DNA of 64,000 nt from Chryseobacterium sp. E1 (GCA_019203745.1 CP078104.1:3534001-3598000), one strand, 5' to 3'. Shown: positions 20,136 through 31,487, counted from the first letter of the stretch. Notes: generated by a model not told the origin, from the sequence alone. Translations and numbers: made by a program.

Positions 20136-20899
20136 TTATACATCCAATTCCAGCAAAGCAGGACAATGGTCAGAATGCACAGCTTCCTTTAAAATAACAG
20201 CCCGGGTAAGTTTATCCTTTAAACTATATGAAGTGAAGTTATAATCAAGTCTCCACCCTTTATTTCTTTCCCTTGAATTTTGTCTGTAGCTCCACCATGT
20301 ATAATTATCCGGCTCATTGTTGAAAAACCTGAAACTGTCAATCAGTTCACATTCATTGATGAAATTGGTCATCCATTCCCTTTCCATAGGAAGAAAGCCT
20401 GAAACGTTCTTTAACCCGACAGGATTATGAATATCAATAGCCTCGTGGCAGATATTAAAATCACCGGAAATAATCAGGTTGGGAATTTCCTTTTTAAATT
20501 TTTGATGTATTCCAGAAAGTCATGGCAGAACTGCATTTTAAAATCCAGCCTTTCAATATTGGATGCAGAAGGTACATAGACTGAAATGGCTGAAAAACCG
20601 TCAAAATCTGCACGGATGATCCTGCCTTCATTATCGTAGCTTTCAATACCGCAGCCATACTCTACATGGTTGGGTTTTATTTTTGACGCAATTCCGACTC
20701 CACTGTAGCCTTTTCTTACTGCCGAGTGCCAATAGCTGTGATACCCCAGTTTTTCAAGGCTTTCGATATCGATCTGATCGTTTCCGGCTTTGCTTTCCTG
20801 AATAGATATAATATCCGGATCTGCAGTCTTCAGCCAGCCCAAAAAATCTTTGGTAAATGCTGCCCTGATTCCGTTGACGTTGTAAGTGATTAATCTCAT
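20136..20899 (-). CDS. xth: Exodeoxyribonuclease III (AP endonuclease), one frameshift
   Basis: A Mg-dependent AP endonuclease/3' exonuclease of the EEP superfamily used in base-excision repair. The start MRLITYNVNGIRAA, the metal-ligand Glu in IISIQESKAG, the GDFNICHEAID motif (spanning the frame break near 20490), DNYTWWSYR, and the terminal SDHCPALLELDV with its catalytic Asp-His are present. ATG at 20899 was chosen over the longer open frame because it matches the family start. Length is about 254 residues. A minus-strand -7 box lies at 20918-20925. Confidence 0.93.
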
Positions 20900-20917
20900 A
20901 AACAAAATAAATTTTTT

Positions 20918-20925
20918 CAAATGTA
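20918..20925 (-). promoter_or_regulatory. -7 box before xth
   Basis: CAAATGTA on the plus strand reads TACATTTG on the minus strand, 19 bp before the xth ATG, an exact TAnnTTTG match. Confidence 0.5.
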
Positions 20926-20986
20926 GGGAAATAAAAAAGCCGGTCTTTAATTTCAAAGCCGACTTTTTATATTTTTAGGAAGTGAT

Positions 20987-21364
20987 TTATTTTTTAAAAA
21001 CTGTTTTACCATCCTTCGTCAGTTCTATTTCTTCGCCTTTTCCTCTCAGCTCATAATGATCATTCTTATACCATATTCCTGATGCAGGCTTTTGCCCCTG
21101 TAGTTCAATTGTTTCATTGTTGAAAACTACTGTAGCCGTATTTTTAGTGTTGTTGAAAGTCATATCCAATGTTTTTCCGCTGCTGTCTTTCGAAGTACTT
21201 TTTACAATTTCATCCTGAGTTCCTGAAACAGCTGCTGAATCAGACGGCGTAGAAGCAACACTGTCTATTGTAGCCGGTGTGGAATCTGTTGCTTTCTTTT
21301 CTTTATTACATGAAGTTAAAAATAAGGCTGCGAATGCTGCTGCAATAAAAATGTGCTTTTTCAT
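20987..21364 (-). CDS. Lipoprotein with MliC-like (C-type lysozyme inhibitor) domain
   Basis: A 125-residue lipoprotein: signal peptide MKKHIFIAAAFAALFLTSC with lipobox FLTSC, then a Ser/Thr/Ala-rich linker of about 40 residues, then a compact C-terminal domain (LDMTFNNTKNTATVVFNNE to LTKDGKTVFKK). The domain pattern, with F-N-N-E-x-I-x-L and ASGIWYKNDHYELRGKGEEIEL, resembles the MliC/PliC lysozyme-inhibitor family, which protects peptidoglycan from host lysozyme. The match is by eye and moderate. The ATG at 21364 gives the proper signal peptide. It has a terminator-like palindrome upstream at 21422. Confidence 0.65.
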   Translation of the reverse strand: MKKHIFIAAAFAALFLTSCNKEKKATDSTPATIDSVASTPSDSAAVSGTQDEIVKSTSKDSSGKTLDMTFNNTKNTATVVFNNETIELQGQKPASGIWYKNDHYELRGKGEEIELTKDGKTVFKK

Positions 21365-21421
21365 AAGATTATATTTATTTAAGGTTGCCTTCAAGTATGC
21401 AAAATGAATGCCTTAAAAAAG

Positions 21422-21456
21422 AGGCGGAAAAAATCGAATGATTTTTTTCCGCCTTT
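21422..21456. terminator. Bidirectional hairpin between porX and the MliC-like lipoprotein gene
   Basis: Stem AGGCGGAAAAAATC / GATTTTTTTCCGCCT with a 4-nt loop and flanking A/T tracts. It lies 29 bp beyond the porX stop on the minus strand. Confidence 0.75.
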
Positions 21457-21484
21457 AACAAAATTAAATAAACTATGAAAAAAA

Positions 21485-23026
21485 CTACTTGGGTTCTAAT
21501 ACACTGATAGGAATGATACATTCTTCCAATGAAATTCCTCCATGCTGATAAGTTTCTTTATAGTAATTTACAAAATGATTATAGTTCTTAGGATAAGCCA
21601 GGAATATATTGTTTTTCGCAAAAATATATTTGGAACTTAAATTTCCTTTCGGAAGAAACAGTTTCTCCGGATTGGTGATTGCCCATACATCACTGTCGTC
21701 ATACGTCAAACTTTTACCGGTCTTGTATCGGATATTGGTGGAGGTTTCCTGTCACCTACAACTTTACTGGGCTTTTTAACGTATACTGTTCCGTGGTCTG
21801 TGGTGATGACCAGTTTGTAACCGTTCTCGGCTGCTGCTTTGATAATCTTTAGCAGAGAAGAGTTTTCAAACCAGTTGAATGTCAGTGAGCGGAAGGTCTT
21901 ATCATCGGATGAGCTGGTCCACAATATGATTGTCTGTCTTCGCATGAGAAAGAATATCGATGAAGTTGTAAACAATTACCAGAAGATCATTGTTTTTATG
22001 TTGATTGAAATCATCGTAGATCTTTCTTTCAAAATCAGCATTCAGTACTTTCAGATATTTCATTGATTTTGATCCCAGACCAATTCTCTTCATCTGATCT
22101 TCAAGGAAATCACGCTCAAATTCATTCTTATTACCTTCTTCATTATCATTGAACCATTTATCCGGAAAACGTTTTTCAATCTCAGACGGCATCAGTCCGG
22201 CAAAGAAAGAGTTTCTTGCATATTGAGTGGCTGTAGGAAGGATACTGTAATAATAATCTTCGGATATCTTGTTGTAATATTTGGTAAACAACGGTTCAAT
22301 TACTTTCCACTGATCGTAGCGAAGATTATCAACCATTAGCAACAATACTTTCTCCTTTTCAACCTCAGGTTTTATTTTTTCCTTGAAAAGCGTGTGGCTC
22401 ATCATAGGCTTATCAGAATCTGTCAGCCAGTCTTCGTAATTCTTTTCAATAAACTTGGCAAACTGAATATTGGCTTCTTCCTTCTGAGACTGCAGAAGAT
22501 CGGCAAATTCATTGTCTGCTACTTTATCAAATTTGATTTCCCAGCTAAGAATCTTTTTATAATATTCAGCCCATTCCTGGTACGTTCTCAGATAAGAAAG
22601 CTCCATAGAAAGGTTCCTGAATTCCTGCTGGTATTGTAAAATCGTCTTCTGTTCCACAAGATTATCCTGCTGAAGGTTTTTCTTTAAGGACAGTAAGATC
22701 TGGTTAGGATTTACAGGCTTTAATATATAATCGGCAATCTGAGATCCGATAGCCTCTTCCATAATGTGTTCCTCTTCGCTTTTGGTCACCATTACAATTT
22801 TCAGGGAATTATCTTTTTCCTTGATCATGGGAATAGCTTCCAGCCCGGAAATACCCGGCATATTTTCATCAATAAGTGTTAAAGCAAATTTCTCTGAATC
22901 CATAAGTTCCAAAGCCTCGTTCACATTATTAACCGGGGTTACCTGGTAACCTTTCTTTTCTAAAAATACGATATGAGGTTTAAGTAAATCTATTTCATCA
23001 TCGATCCATAATATCTTTTCTGACAT
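21485..23026 (-). CDS. porX: T9SS response regulator/alkaline phosphatase-like PorX, at least two frameshifts
   Basis: PorX is the response regulator of the PorXY system that controls type IX secretion genes. The receiver domain (residues 1-120) has DD at 9-10, phospho-acceptor Asp53 in LIDENMPG, and ADYILKP. A helical linker leads to a PglZ/alkaline-phosphatase-like effector with LLLMVDNLRYDQW, the nucleophile-bearing PTATQYARN, FIDILSHAKTDN and the metal-binding TTDHGTV. The C-terminus is YQHGGISLEECIIPISVLEPK. Frames break near 21905 and 21745. Reconstructed length is about 515 residues. It stands alone, so its sensor PorY lies elsewhere. Confidence 0.9.
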
Positions 23027-23158
23027 AATTTATTTTTTACATGATTATTGTATCAAAATGTTGACCAAATCCTTTTAAAATCTCACAAAATCGAAATATT
23101 AAAAGTTAAATATTAGTTAAATGAAAATTCCCTCAGATATTTCACACTTAGTCGCCAT

Positions 23159-24796
23159 TTAATTGGTACTTTTTATATATTCCAAAGCCTTTTCCAGTAC
23201 TTCGTCTTTTCCGCTTTTCACCCCTTCAACAGTGGTTTTTACAATGATATCGGGAATGATGCCTATTCTTTGTGTTTCCCTTCCATCCGGATAGTATGCG
23301 CCAAGACCTGTAAACCTGGTTTCAAGATCAGCAATTTTAAACATAATGACATCTCCGTTGGCTCCAGAAGTATTGCTGCCAATGATTTTAGCTTTCGGGT
23401 GCTGCTTAAACATCATTGTGGTAGTCTCTGCCTGGCTCTGGGTATTTTCATCTACTAAAACGATTACATTTCCTTTATAGTATTCAGGATTTTTTCTTCC
23501 GGTACTGTTTTTTCTGCTGTAAAATTTTCCGGGATAGCTGGTATCGGGAAAAGTAAACTGATAGTATACGGAATGTTCCGGAAGTAAAAGGTAACTTAAA
23601 GGGATGATGGTTTGCTTCGGATAATTTCTGAGATCAAAGATAATGGATTTTGTCAATTTTAAACTGCTGTACATGTCATCAAGATCTTCTTTCTCAATTA
23701 TTCCCATATTAACATATCCGGTTTTCTTTTCATGATCAATAAATTTCCACTTTTGCAGGGACACTGCTTTTTCGTGAAGAATATTTTTTATTAAGTAAGT
23801 TTTGGTTTTGATTTCCAGGTTCTGGCCTTCTCTTTCAATCTTTACGGAAAGAGAGTCATTATTACTGAAGAGAAGCTTATCTTTTATCTTATTTACCTTC
23901 CCCAGGAATTGGATGCAGGAATATATTTTCCCAGACTGTTCATTATTTGAGGAATGGTTTTACCCTCAATGTCGTAAATGACATCTCCTTTACGGAAGGG
24001 GCTTTTATCTCTGGATTTTGTGCTGTTGATTTTAGTAATGACTAGTTTTCCTTCGGCATAGGAATAATCCACAGATACTTTCCGGTTACCGAATAAACTG
24101 TTGTGAATCTCTTTTGAAGAAAGATAAGCATGAGAGTCATCCGTTTTGGCGACGAGTTCTGCTAATGTTAAGTGATAATCTCTATCATTATCAATCATAA
24201 GAAACTTAGGAATCATTTCTGTCAGAACGTCATTCCAGTTCTGATCTGTTTCATATTTATAAGGAAAAAATATTCTGCATAATTCCAATATCGGAATAAT
24301 TCCAGTAGGCCGGTTGCCCTGGAAGTAAATTTTGAACCATAAGATTTTTCATTCCTGAAATATATTTTTCTTCCGCCTTTTCCAAAATAATGGTTGTCTC
24401 CAAGATTTCTGTTGTTTTCAATATAGCGGAGTTGTTTAGATACTTTATCAGAGAAAATGTGAGAATTGTCAATCCAGCTCAGATCCAAGTTTTTGAGAAA
24501 ATATACTTTCTCATCTTTTACTGAACATTCTTTACACTGAGGAACTTCCCAAGACTTTTAATCCAGTCGGAATAGAGCGTATTCAATGTTTCTTTATCAT
24601 AAACAGATTCAAGTTCAATCATTTTCTGAAAAAGTTGCTTGTCCCAGTTCAGATTTCCATTTGCAACATGAGGATGGTAATATTTTAAAAATCCCCAGAT
24701 TCTGCACAGGGATTCAAGCTTTTGTGTTTCAGTTACAGTTTGAGCAGAAAAGTTTAAACTTAAAAATAGTAAAAGGAAAACAGAGAGGTGTCTCAT
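23159..24796 (-). CDS. Secreted S41-family (C-terminal processing-like) serine peptidase, several frameshifts
   Basis: The N-terminus MRHLSVFLLLFLSLNFSAQ is a signal peptide, followed by LESLCRIWGFLKYYHPHV, common in flavobacterial S41 proteins. A PDZ-like stretch (SPFRKGDVIYDIEGK) precedes the peptidase core, with the nucleophile in NTQSQAETTTMM, then IIGSNTSGANGDV and GAYYPDGRETQRIGIIPDI. Breaks occur near 23770-23890, 24280 and 24500. The reconstructed length is about 545 residues. It probably degrades or processes proteins in the periplasm or outside the cell. A well-formed promoter lies upstream. Confidence 0.8.
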
Positions 24797-24819
24797 GAAG
24801 GGAATATCGTGTTTTCTCT

Positions 24820-24850
24820 CAAAGATAATTCTTTACTACAACAGCAGCAA
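24820..24850 (-). promoter_or_regulatory. Promoter of the S41 peptidase gene
   Basis: On the minus strand TTG (24850-24848), a 20-nt spacer and TATCTTTG (24827-24820), matching both Bacteroidota elements; the ATG is 23 bp downstream. Confidence 0.65.
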
Positions 24851-25001
24851 AAGGTTTTATAAAAACTTGTATTGAAGATTCTATGGTTACAGAATTTTTG
24901 AAAGAAGATGAAAGGGCTTTTTATTAAAAATATCAGGGGCTGGAATTGTTTATTGTAATATTTTAATGGTAATTTAATAAAAGCTTATATTTTAAAATGC
25001 C

Positions 25002-25009
25002 TAACTTTG
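25002..25009 (+). promoter_or_regulatory. -7 box before the HD-domain gene
   Basis: TAACTTTG matches TAnnTTTG 21 bp before the ATG at 25031. It overlaps an in-frame TTG (25007), which therefore cannot be the start codon. Confidence 0.5.
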
Positions 25010-25030
25010 TTTACTAATACTGACGTTTCA

Positions 25031-26254
25031 ATGCAGAATAAGCTAAAAATCATCAATGATCCCGTTCACGGGTTTATCAAAATTCCCCACGAAATTTTAT
25101 TTGATATCATTGAGCACCCCTATTTTCAGAGATTAAGAAGGATAGGGCAGACCGGACTTTTGAATCTGATTTTCCCGGGAGCTACTCATACAAGATTTCA
25201 TCACGCTTTAGGAGCAATGCATTTGATGTTCACTGCTTTGGAAACATTGAAGCAGAAAGGGGTGAAAATTTCTGAGGAAGAGGAAAAAGGGGCAATGCTG
25301 GCTATTCTGATGCATGATATTGGTCATGGTCCGTTTTCCCATGCTTTGGAAAGTATGCTGATGGATGACTGGCATCACGAAAAACTGTCTCTATTGCTCA
25401 TGAATAAGCTGAATGAAGAATATGACGGACAGTTATCTATGGCTATTGAAATGTTTCAGGGAAATACCACAGAAAATTTTTCAATCAGCTGATCTCATCT
25501 CAATTGGATGTTGACCGGTTGGATTATTTGAAAAGAGACAGCTTTTTTACCGGCGTATCGGAAGGAAATATAAATACCCAAAGAATTATTTCGATGATGA
25601 ATGTCTGTGAGGAAGGAGAACTGGTAATTGATGCAAAAGGAATTTACTCTATTGAAAATTTCCTTACCGCCAGAATGTTCATGTACTGGCAGGTGTATTA
25701 TCATAAAACATCAGCATTGGCAGAGTTTCTTCTGGTGAAGATTCTTGAAAGAGCAAAATATCTGATCTCCCGGGGGCTGAACTTCCGGCAACAGATCATC
25801 TGAAATACTTTCTGTACCGTGGTAAGAGTGCCGCAACAGATGAAGATATAGAAAGATTCACAAAACTTGATGATAACGATGTGATTCAGGCTATGAAAGA
25901 ATGGCAGAACTCGGAAGATTTTGTATTATCCTACTGGTGCCAATGTGTGATCCAGAGAAATTTACCCAAAACCATCATTTCATCACAACCTTTTCATGAG
26001 GAAGTTATTGCTGAGAAAGTGAAAAATACCAACAAATTTTTCGGAATTGATAACGGGCAGGAACTGGTATATGAAATAAAAAGGAAACTTTTACCTTATG
26101 ATACCGAAAAGCAACCGATTTACCTGTTGCAGAAAAATGGTAAAAAATGAAACTTCATGAGTCTGAAGATCAGCTTTTATCAGGGCTTATGATCAATAAA
26201 ACAACCCGTCACATTCTTATGTTTCCAAGAGAGATCTCCCGGATAGACTCTTAA
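25031..26254 (+). CDS. HD-domain phosphohydrolase (dNTPase/SAMHD1-like), several frameshifts
   Basis: An HD-superfamily hydrolase. The N-terminal INDPVHGFIKIPHEIL and YFQRLRRIGQTGL segments, the metal-binding H in TRFHHALG and the HD pair in LMHDIGHGPFSH, then QLDVDRLDYLKRDSFFTGV, match the family annotated as HD-domain or dGTPase-like proteins. Breaks lie near 25470, 25790 and 26145; the last shift extends the protein to TAA at 26252-26254 (IDS end). Length is about 409 residues. The likely role is nucleotide hydrolysis in dNTP homeostasis, inferred from family. Confidence 0.82.
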
Positions 26255-26291
26255 ATAATATTAAAATTTACGATCTGAAACCAAAAAATGT

Positions 26292-26319
26292 TTGCAAATT
26301 ATAGAATTTCTTATCTTTG
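26292..26319 (+). promoter_or_regulatory. Promoter of the lipid A operon, apparently leaderless
   Basis: TTG (26292-26294), a 17-nt spacer, TATCTTTG (26312-26319). The lpxD ATG starts only 6 bp after the -7 box, so the transcript would start at or next to the start codon. Confidence 0.7.
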
Positions 26320-26325
26320 CAGAAT

Positions 26326-27357
26326 ATGGAATTTACAGCTTCGCAAATTGCAAGTTTTATTGACGGAAAAATAATAGGTGACGAGAATGCACTTATTACA
26401 GGGGTTTCACCAATTGAAAATGGGGAATCAGGACATCTGTCTTTTATCGCACAAGATCGGTTTTCTCACTTTTTAGATACCTCAAAGTGCTCTGTTATCA
26501 TCGTTTCGGAAAAACTTCTGGACAAAAATAATTATATCCCTACCTTAATCGTTGTAAAGGATGCCTACCTTTCTTTTCAGATTCTGATGAATTTGTATCA
26601 GGAAATGAAAGGAAGAAAAGAAGGTATTGAAGATGGTTCATCCATCCATGATACAGCTGTGATTGGTGATAAAGCCTATATCGGAGCATTTACCTATGTT
26701 TCTGAGAAAGCTAAAATCGGGGAAGGTTCACAGATCTATCCGCATGTGTATATAGGAAAAGGCGTAAAGATCGGCAAAAACTGTAAAATAGACAGTGGTG
26801 CCAGAATTTACGATTACTGTATCATCGGAGATAACTGTGTGATTCACTCCAATACGGTAGTAGGAGGTGACGGATTTGGATTTCAGCCAACCGCTGAAGG
26901 ATTCAAAAAGATTCCGCAGCTGGGAAACGTTATTATTGAAGATGACGTGGAAATTGGTTCCAACTGTAGTATAGACAGGGCTACGATAGGTTCTACCATC
27001 ATTGGAAAAGGAACGAAAATCGATAACCTGATTCAGATTGCACACAACGTAAAAATTGGTCAGAACAACGTAATTGCTGCCCAGGCGGGAATTGCCGGTT
27101 CTACTACGATCGGTGACTGGAACCAGATCGGAGGTCAGGTTGGCGTTGTAGGGCATATCAAAATAGGCAATCAGGTGAAAATTCAGGCTCAGAGTGGTGT
27201 AAACTCCAGCGTTAATGACAGGGAAACATTGTACGGTTCACCGGCAATCAGCTATAATGACTATTTGAGAAGCTATGTTCATTTCAGGAACTTGCCTGGA
27301 ATCGTAAACAGAATAAATAATCTTGAGAATAACTCAAAAGATAATACTAATGAGTGA
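26326..27357 (+). CDS. lpxD: UDP-3-O-acylglucosamine N-acyltransferase (first copy)
   Basis: Intact, 343 residues. LpxD adds the N-linked hydroxyacyl chain in lipid A synthesis, using acyl-ACP. An N-terminal uridine-binding domain ([18 protein letters not shown]) precedes a left-handed beta helix of hexapeptide repeats, with the catalytic His in [15 protein letters not shown] 26326 was chosen since the upstream in-frame TTG lies inside the -7 box. It overlaps the next gene by 8 bp, marking the start of the lpxD-lpxC/fabZ-lpxA operon. Confidence 0.95.
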   Translation: MEFTASQIASFIDGKIIGDENALITGVSPIENGESGHLSFIAQDRFSHFLDTSKCSVIIVSEKLLDKNNYIPTLIVVKDAYLSFQILMNLYQEMKGRKEGIEDGSSIHDTAVIGDKAYIGAFTYVSEKAKIGEGSQIYPHVYIGKGVKIGKNCKIDSGARIYDYCIIGDNCVIHSNTVVGGDGFGFQPTAEGFKKIPQLGNVIIEDDVEIGSNCSIDRATIGSTIIGKGTKIDNLIQIAHNVKIGQNNVIAAQAGIAGSTTIGDWNQIGGQVGVVGHIKIGNQVKIQAQSGVNSSVNDRETLYGSPAISYNDYLRSYVHFRNLPGIVNRINNLENNSKDNTNE

Positions 27358-28746
27358 TATGCAAAAAACACTTCAGGAAGAGGTAACTCTTTCTGGAATT
27401 GGTCTTCACACGGGTAAAGAAGTAAAACTTACCATTAAACCTGCCAAAGAAAATACAGGTTTTGTATTTGTAAGAACAGACCTGGAGGGACATCCTCAGG
27501 TAGAAGCAGATGTAAATTATGTTGTAGCTACAGAAAGAGGAACTACATTAGAAAAATTAGGGGTAAAGATTACCACTTGCGAACACCTTTTAGCAGCTTT
27601 AGTAGGTTGTGATATTGACAACGCAATTTTAGAAATGGATGCTTCCGAGCCTCCGATTTTAGATGGATCCTCAAAGTACTTTGTTGAAGCAATCGAAAGT
27701 GTTGGAGTAGCAGAACAAAGTGTAGCAAGAGAATATCTTGTGGTAAAAGAAGTTCTTACATACAGTGATCCGGCTACAGGTTCGGAAATCACAATCATTC
27801 CTTCAGATACTTACGAAGTAACTACCATGGTAGATTTCGGGACTAAAGTTTTAGGAACCCAGAACGCCACTCTTAAAAATATTTCAGAATTTAAAGACGA
27901 AATCTCATCAGCAAGAACTTTCAGCTTCCTGCATGAATTGGAAATGCTTTTAGATCATGGTTTGATCAAAGGTGGAGATATTTCCAATGCAATCGTATAT
28001 GTAGATAAAGATCTTACTCCTGAAACAACCGAAAAATTAAAGAAAGCCTTTGGAAAAGACAATGTATCCATCAGACCAAACGGTATTCTTGACAATCTTA
28101 ATTTAAACTATCCTAACGAAGCTGCGAGACACAAATTACTTGACGTAATCGGTGACCTTGCTTTGGCAGGTGTAAAAATAAAAGGTAAAGTTATTGCCAA
28201 CAAACCGGGGCACTATGTGAATACCCAGTTTGCGAAAAAACTAAACCGACAGTGGAAATTGCAAAAAAGAAAAACGTTCCGGATTTTGACCTGACTAAGG
28301 AGCCGGTATTCGATATCAACGGAATTATGAAGCTGATGCCTCACAGACCTCCGTTCTTATTAATTGATAAAGTTCTTGAGCTTTCAGACTCACACGTAGT
28401 AGGTTTGAAAAATGTGACGATGAACGAGCCGTTCTTCGTAGGACACTTCCCTAAAGAACCCGTAATGCCTGGTGTTCTGCAGGTAGAAGCATTAGCACAG
28501 ACAGGAGGAATCCTTGTACTGGCCAGCGTTCCCGATCCTGAAAACTATTCTACCTATTTCATCAAAATTGATAAGGTGAAATTCAAAAGAAAAGTAATTC
28601 CAGGAGATACGCTTATATTCAAAATTGAATTGATAGAGCCTATCAGAAGAGGAATTGTTCATATGCAGGGGTATGGATATGTAGGAGATACAGTGGCAGT
28701 AGAAGCAGAGCTTATGGCTCAAGTTGCAAAAAATAAAGTTGATTAA
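27350..28746 (+). CDS. lpxC/fabZ: Bifunctional LpxC-FabZ fusion: UDP-3-O-acyl-GlcNAc deacetylase and 3-hydroxyacyl-ACP dehydratase, one frameshift
   Basis: The N-terminal part (residues 1-300) is LpxC, with [16 protein letters not shown], the zinc-ligand His of [10 protein letters not shown], and [12 protein letters not shown] with its His and Asp ligands. The C-terminal part is FabZ, with [18 protein letters not shown] and [20 protein letters not shown] carrying the His and Glu active-site residues. One A lost near 28230 ([13 protein letters not shown]) splits the fusion. Such fusions are common in Bacteroidota and couple lipid A and fatty acid synthesis. lpxA follows directly, its ATG abutting the TAA. 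Confidence 0.95.
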
Positions 28747-29535
28747 ATGATTCATCAATTAGCAGCCGTAGATAAACGTGCGAAAATCAGCAAAAATGTA
28801 ATCGTAGAACCTTTCACTACCATTGCAGGGGATGTAGAAATCGGAGAAGGAACATGGATTGGTCCTAATGTAACCATCATGGATGGTGCAAGAATAGGGA
28901 AAAATTGTAGGATTTTTCCCGGGACAGTAATCTCTGCAATTCCTCAGGATCTGAAATTTGATGGTGAAGATACCCAGGTAATTATAGGTGATGATACAAC
29001 AATCAGAGAGTGTGTCACGGTAAACAGAGGTACAAAGGCTTTAGGATATACCAAAATAGGAGCCAACTGCCTTATTATGGCTACTTCGCATATTGCACAT
29101 GATTGCGTTATTGGAGATCACGTTATCATCGTAAACGGGTGTGGTATTGCAGGACATGTGGAGATTGGAGACTATACAGTAATGGGAGGTTTATCAGCGG
29201 TTCACCAATTTGGCAAAATCGGAAAACATGTAATGATTTCCGGAGGTACTCTGGTAAGAAAAGATATTCCGCCTTATGTAAAAGTAGCAAGAGAGCCTAT
29301 GTCTTATGCGGGGATCAATTCTGTGGGTTTGAGAAGAAGAGGATTTACAAATGAAAAGATCTTCGAAATCCAGAAAATCTACAGAGCAATTTTCCAGATG
29401 AAGATGAACGTTTCCCAGGCTATTTCCCATATTGAGAAAGAAATGCTGCCAACGGCTGAAAGAGATGAAATTCTACAGTTTATTCAAAACTCTCCAAGAG
29501 GTATCGTAAAAGGATACGGAACCGGAAAAGAATAA
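28747..29535 (+). CDS. lpxA: UDP-N-acetylglucosamine acyltransferase
   Basis: Intact, 262 residues, the family length. It performs the first acylation of UDP-GlcNAc in lipid A synthesis. Hexapeptide repeats form the left-handed helix; the catalytic His is in IMATSHIAHDCVIGDH, and NSVGLRRRGFTNEKI marks the start of the C-terminal helical domain. It sits directly after the fabZ part, in operon with lpxD and lpxC. Confidence 0.96.
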   Translation: MIHQLAAVDKRAKISKNVIVEPFTTIAGDVEIGEGTWIGPNVTIMDGARIGKNCRIFPGTVISAIPQDLKFDGEDTQVIIGDDTTIRECVTVNRGTKALGYTKIGANCLIMATSHIAHDCVIGDHVIIVNGCGIAGHVEIGDYTVMGGLSAVHQFGKIGKHVMISGGTLVRKDIPPYVKVAREPMSYAGINSVGLRRRGFTNEKIFEIQKIYRAIFQMKMNVSQAISHIEKEMLPTAERDEILQFIQNSPRGIVKGYGTGKE

Positions 29536-29536
29536 T

Positions 29537-29884
29537 ATGAAAAAACGTTTTTGATACTCATGATTTTTTTCTTTCTTCCGGCTATGTTTTCGGACAAACG
29601 GAAAGTAAAGTAAACTTAAATCATGATAGTGAAAAACTGGAATTATCCGGTTTAGTTCAAAAACGAGATAATCAGACAGAATCATTTTCAAAAAGAATAT
29701 AAATCTGAGTATCAGTCAAAGCCTGAATACCCTCTTTATTAAAAACAACGGTTTTAAAAAAGAAACAGATTATTTTAAATCCGGTGAAAATGTTTTTGCA
29801 AACGAATTTGGGAAAATAAAACTGAATGCATCAGTTACCCGTGATCTCATGGAATCCTATCTGAATATGATTCTGAACAAATAG
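29537..29884 (+). CDS. Small putative secreted protein of unknown function between lpxA and efp, multiple frameshifts
   Basis: No long open frame exists, but an ATG 1 bp after the lpxA stop begins MKKTFLILMIFFFLPAMF-like sequence (after restoring a base near 29550), a plausible signal peptide. Coding-like sequence continues in shifted frames: ESKVNLNHDSEKLELSG, SISQSLNTLFIKNNGFKKE, and a C-terminus FGKIKLNASVTRDLMESYLN to a TAG at 29882. At least three lost bases are needed for a product of about 115 residues. Function unknown. Its spacing suggests co-transcription with lpxA and efp. Confidence 0.5.
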
Positions 29885-29910
29885 AATTAAAAAGTAATAT
29901 AAATAAATTA

Positions 29911-30477
29911 ATGGCAACAAGTAACGATATCAAAAAAGGGCTGTGCATTGAGTATAGCAATGATATTTATAAAGTAATCGAGTTTCTTCACGTAAAACCA
30001 GGAAAAGGACCTGCTTTCGTAAGAACAAAATTAAAGTCAGTAACTAACGGTAAAGTAATTGATAATACTTTCTCTGCAGGACATAAAATTGATGAAGTAA
30101 AAGTAATCACAAGAAAGTTCCAGTATCTTTATGATGATGAGAACGGGTTCCACTTCATGAACAATGAAGACTTCTCTCAGTTATACATCAACAAAGAGAT
30201 GATCGAAAATGCTCAGTTTATGAAAGCAGGTGAAGAAGTAACCATCATCCTTAAGGAAGCTGATGAAACTCCACTTTCTGCTGAACTTCCTCAGTCTGTA
30301 TATCTGGACGTAATTGAAGCTGATCCGGGTGTAAAAGGAAACACTGCAACAAACGCTCTTAAAAACGCAATCGTTGAAACAGGTGCAAGAGTAATGGTTC
30401 CTTTGTTCATTGAACCGGGAGACAGAATTAAAGTAAGCACTGAAGACGGAAGCTACTTAGAAAGAGTAAAAGAATAA
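29911..30477 (+). CDS. efp: Elongation factor P
   Basis: Intact, 188 residues. EF-P enters the ribosomal E site and relieves stalling at polyproline. The KOW-like N-terminal domain contains the conserved loop [16 protein letters not shown] with Lys32 at the tip position that is modified in many bacteria. Two OB domains follow, ending [19 protein letters not shown]. No EpmA/EpmB-like modification genes are nearby. Confidence 0.97.
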   Translation: MATSNDIKKGLCIEYSNDIYKVIEFLHVKPGKGPAFVRTKLKSVTNGKVIDNTFSAGHKIDEVKVITRKFQYLYDDENGFHFMNNEDFSQLYINKEMIENAQFMKAGEEVTIILKEADETPLSAELPQSVYLDVIEADPGVKGNTATNALKNAIVETGARVMVPLFIEPGDRIKVSTEDGSYLERVKE

Positions 30478-30544
30478 ATACAATCTACATAAATTCGGTT
30501 TGCATCAGCAGTCCGAATTTTGTTTTATAAGAAAATCTATTGTT

Positions 30545-31447
30545 ATGAGATTCCATTCTCCGCAAAAGCTTAAAACAATTGCAGATCTGATAGGCTCACA
30601 GTTTGTCGGTCCGGAAGACTTTGAAGTATTGGGAACCAATGAAATTCATATGGTGAAACCAGGTGATATTGTTTTTGTGAATCACCCGAAATACTATGAT
30701 AAAGCTTTAAACTCTGCAGCCACTATTATTTTGATCGATAAAGAAGTAGACTGTCCGGAAGGGAAAGCACTTCTGGTTTCTGATGATCCGTTCAGGGACT
30801 TTAACAGGATCAATACCCATTTTACAAGAATCTATAATTTCACGGAAGAACTTCACGATGCTGAAATAGGAGAAGGTACAAGAATTCACCATTCCGCAGT
30901 CATTGGAAATAATGTAAAAATCGGAAAAAATACCTTAATTTTCCCTAATGTTGTGATTGGAGACAGAACCGAGATTGGTGATAATGTCGTTATTCAGTCC
31001 AATACCGTTTTGGGTGGAGATGCCTTCTATTACAGAAAGCTGAACGGAAATTTTGACCGTTTGATTTCAGTAGGAAACGTAGTGATCGAAAATAATGTGG
31101 AAATTGGAAACGGATGTACCATTGATAGAGGGGTTACAGATTCCACAGTGATTGGCGAAGGATCAGTTCTGGATAATCAGATTCAGATCGGACATGATAC
31201 CATCATCGGGAAAAAATGCCTGATCGCTTCTCAGGTCGGAATTGCCGGGTGCTGCATCATTGGCGATGAAGTTACATTATGGGGACAGGTGGGTATTGCT
31301 TCAGGTAATAAAATTGAAAGTGGATCTGTACTTCTGGGAAAAACAGGAGTCAACAGAGATCTTGAAAAAGGAACCTATATCGGGATGTTTGCAGAAGATT
31401 TCAAGACTTACCTGAAAAAAGAAGTAAAACTGAGAAATCTCAAATAA
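30545..31447 (+). CDS. LpxD-like N-acyltransferase, second copy
   Basis: Intact, 300 residues. It has an N-terminal LpxD-type uridine-binding-like domain ([20 protein letters not shown]) and a hexapeptide-repeat helix; the His equivalent to the LpxD catalytic His is retained in [15 protein letters not shown]. It differs from the first copy by a shorter C-terminus ([15 protein letters not shown]) and [11 protein letters not shown] in place of [10 protein letters not shown]. Bacteroidota often carry such a second LpxD-like gene near efp. It might use another acyl donor or another sugar nucleotide; substrate not determinable. Confidence 0.85.
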   Translation: MRFHSPQKLKTIADLIGSQFVGPEDFEVLGTNEIHMVKPGDIVFVNHPKYYDKALNSAATIILIDKEVDCPEGKALLVSDDPFRDFNRINTHFTRIYNFTEELHDAEIGEGTRIHHSAVIGNNVKIGKNTLIFPNVVIGDRTEIGDNVVIQSNTVLGGDAFYYRKLNGNFDRLISVGNVVIENNVEIGNGCTIDRGVTDSTVIGEGSVLDNQIQIGHDTIIGKKCLIASQVGIAGCCIIGDEVTLWGQVGIASGNKIESGSVLLGKTGVNRDLEKGTYIGMFAEDFKTYLKKEVKLRNLK

Positions 31448-31487
31448 ACAATTCCAAAGGTTTTATCCAAAATCAAAGAAATTTGAG

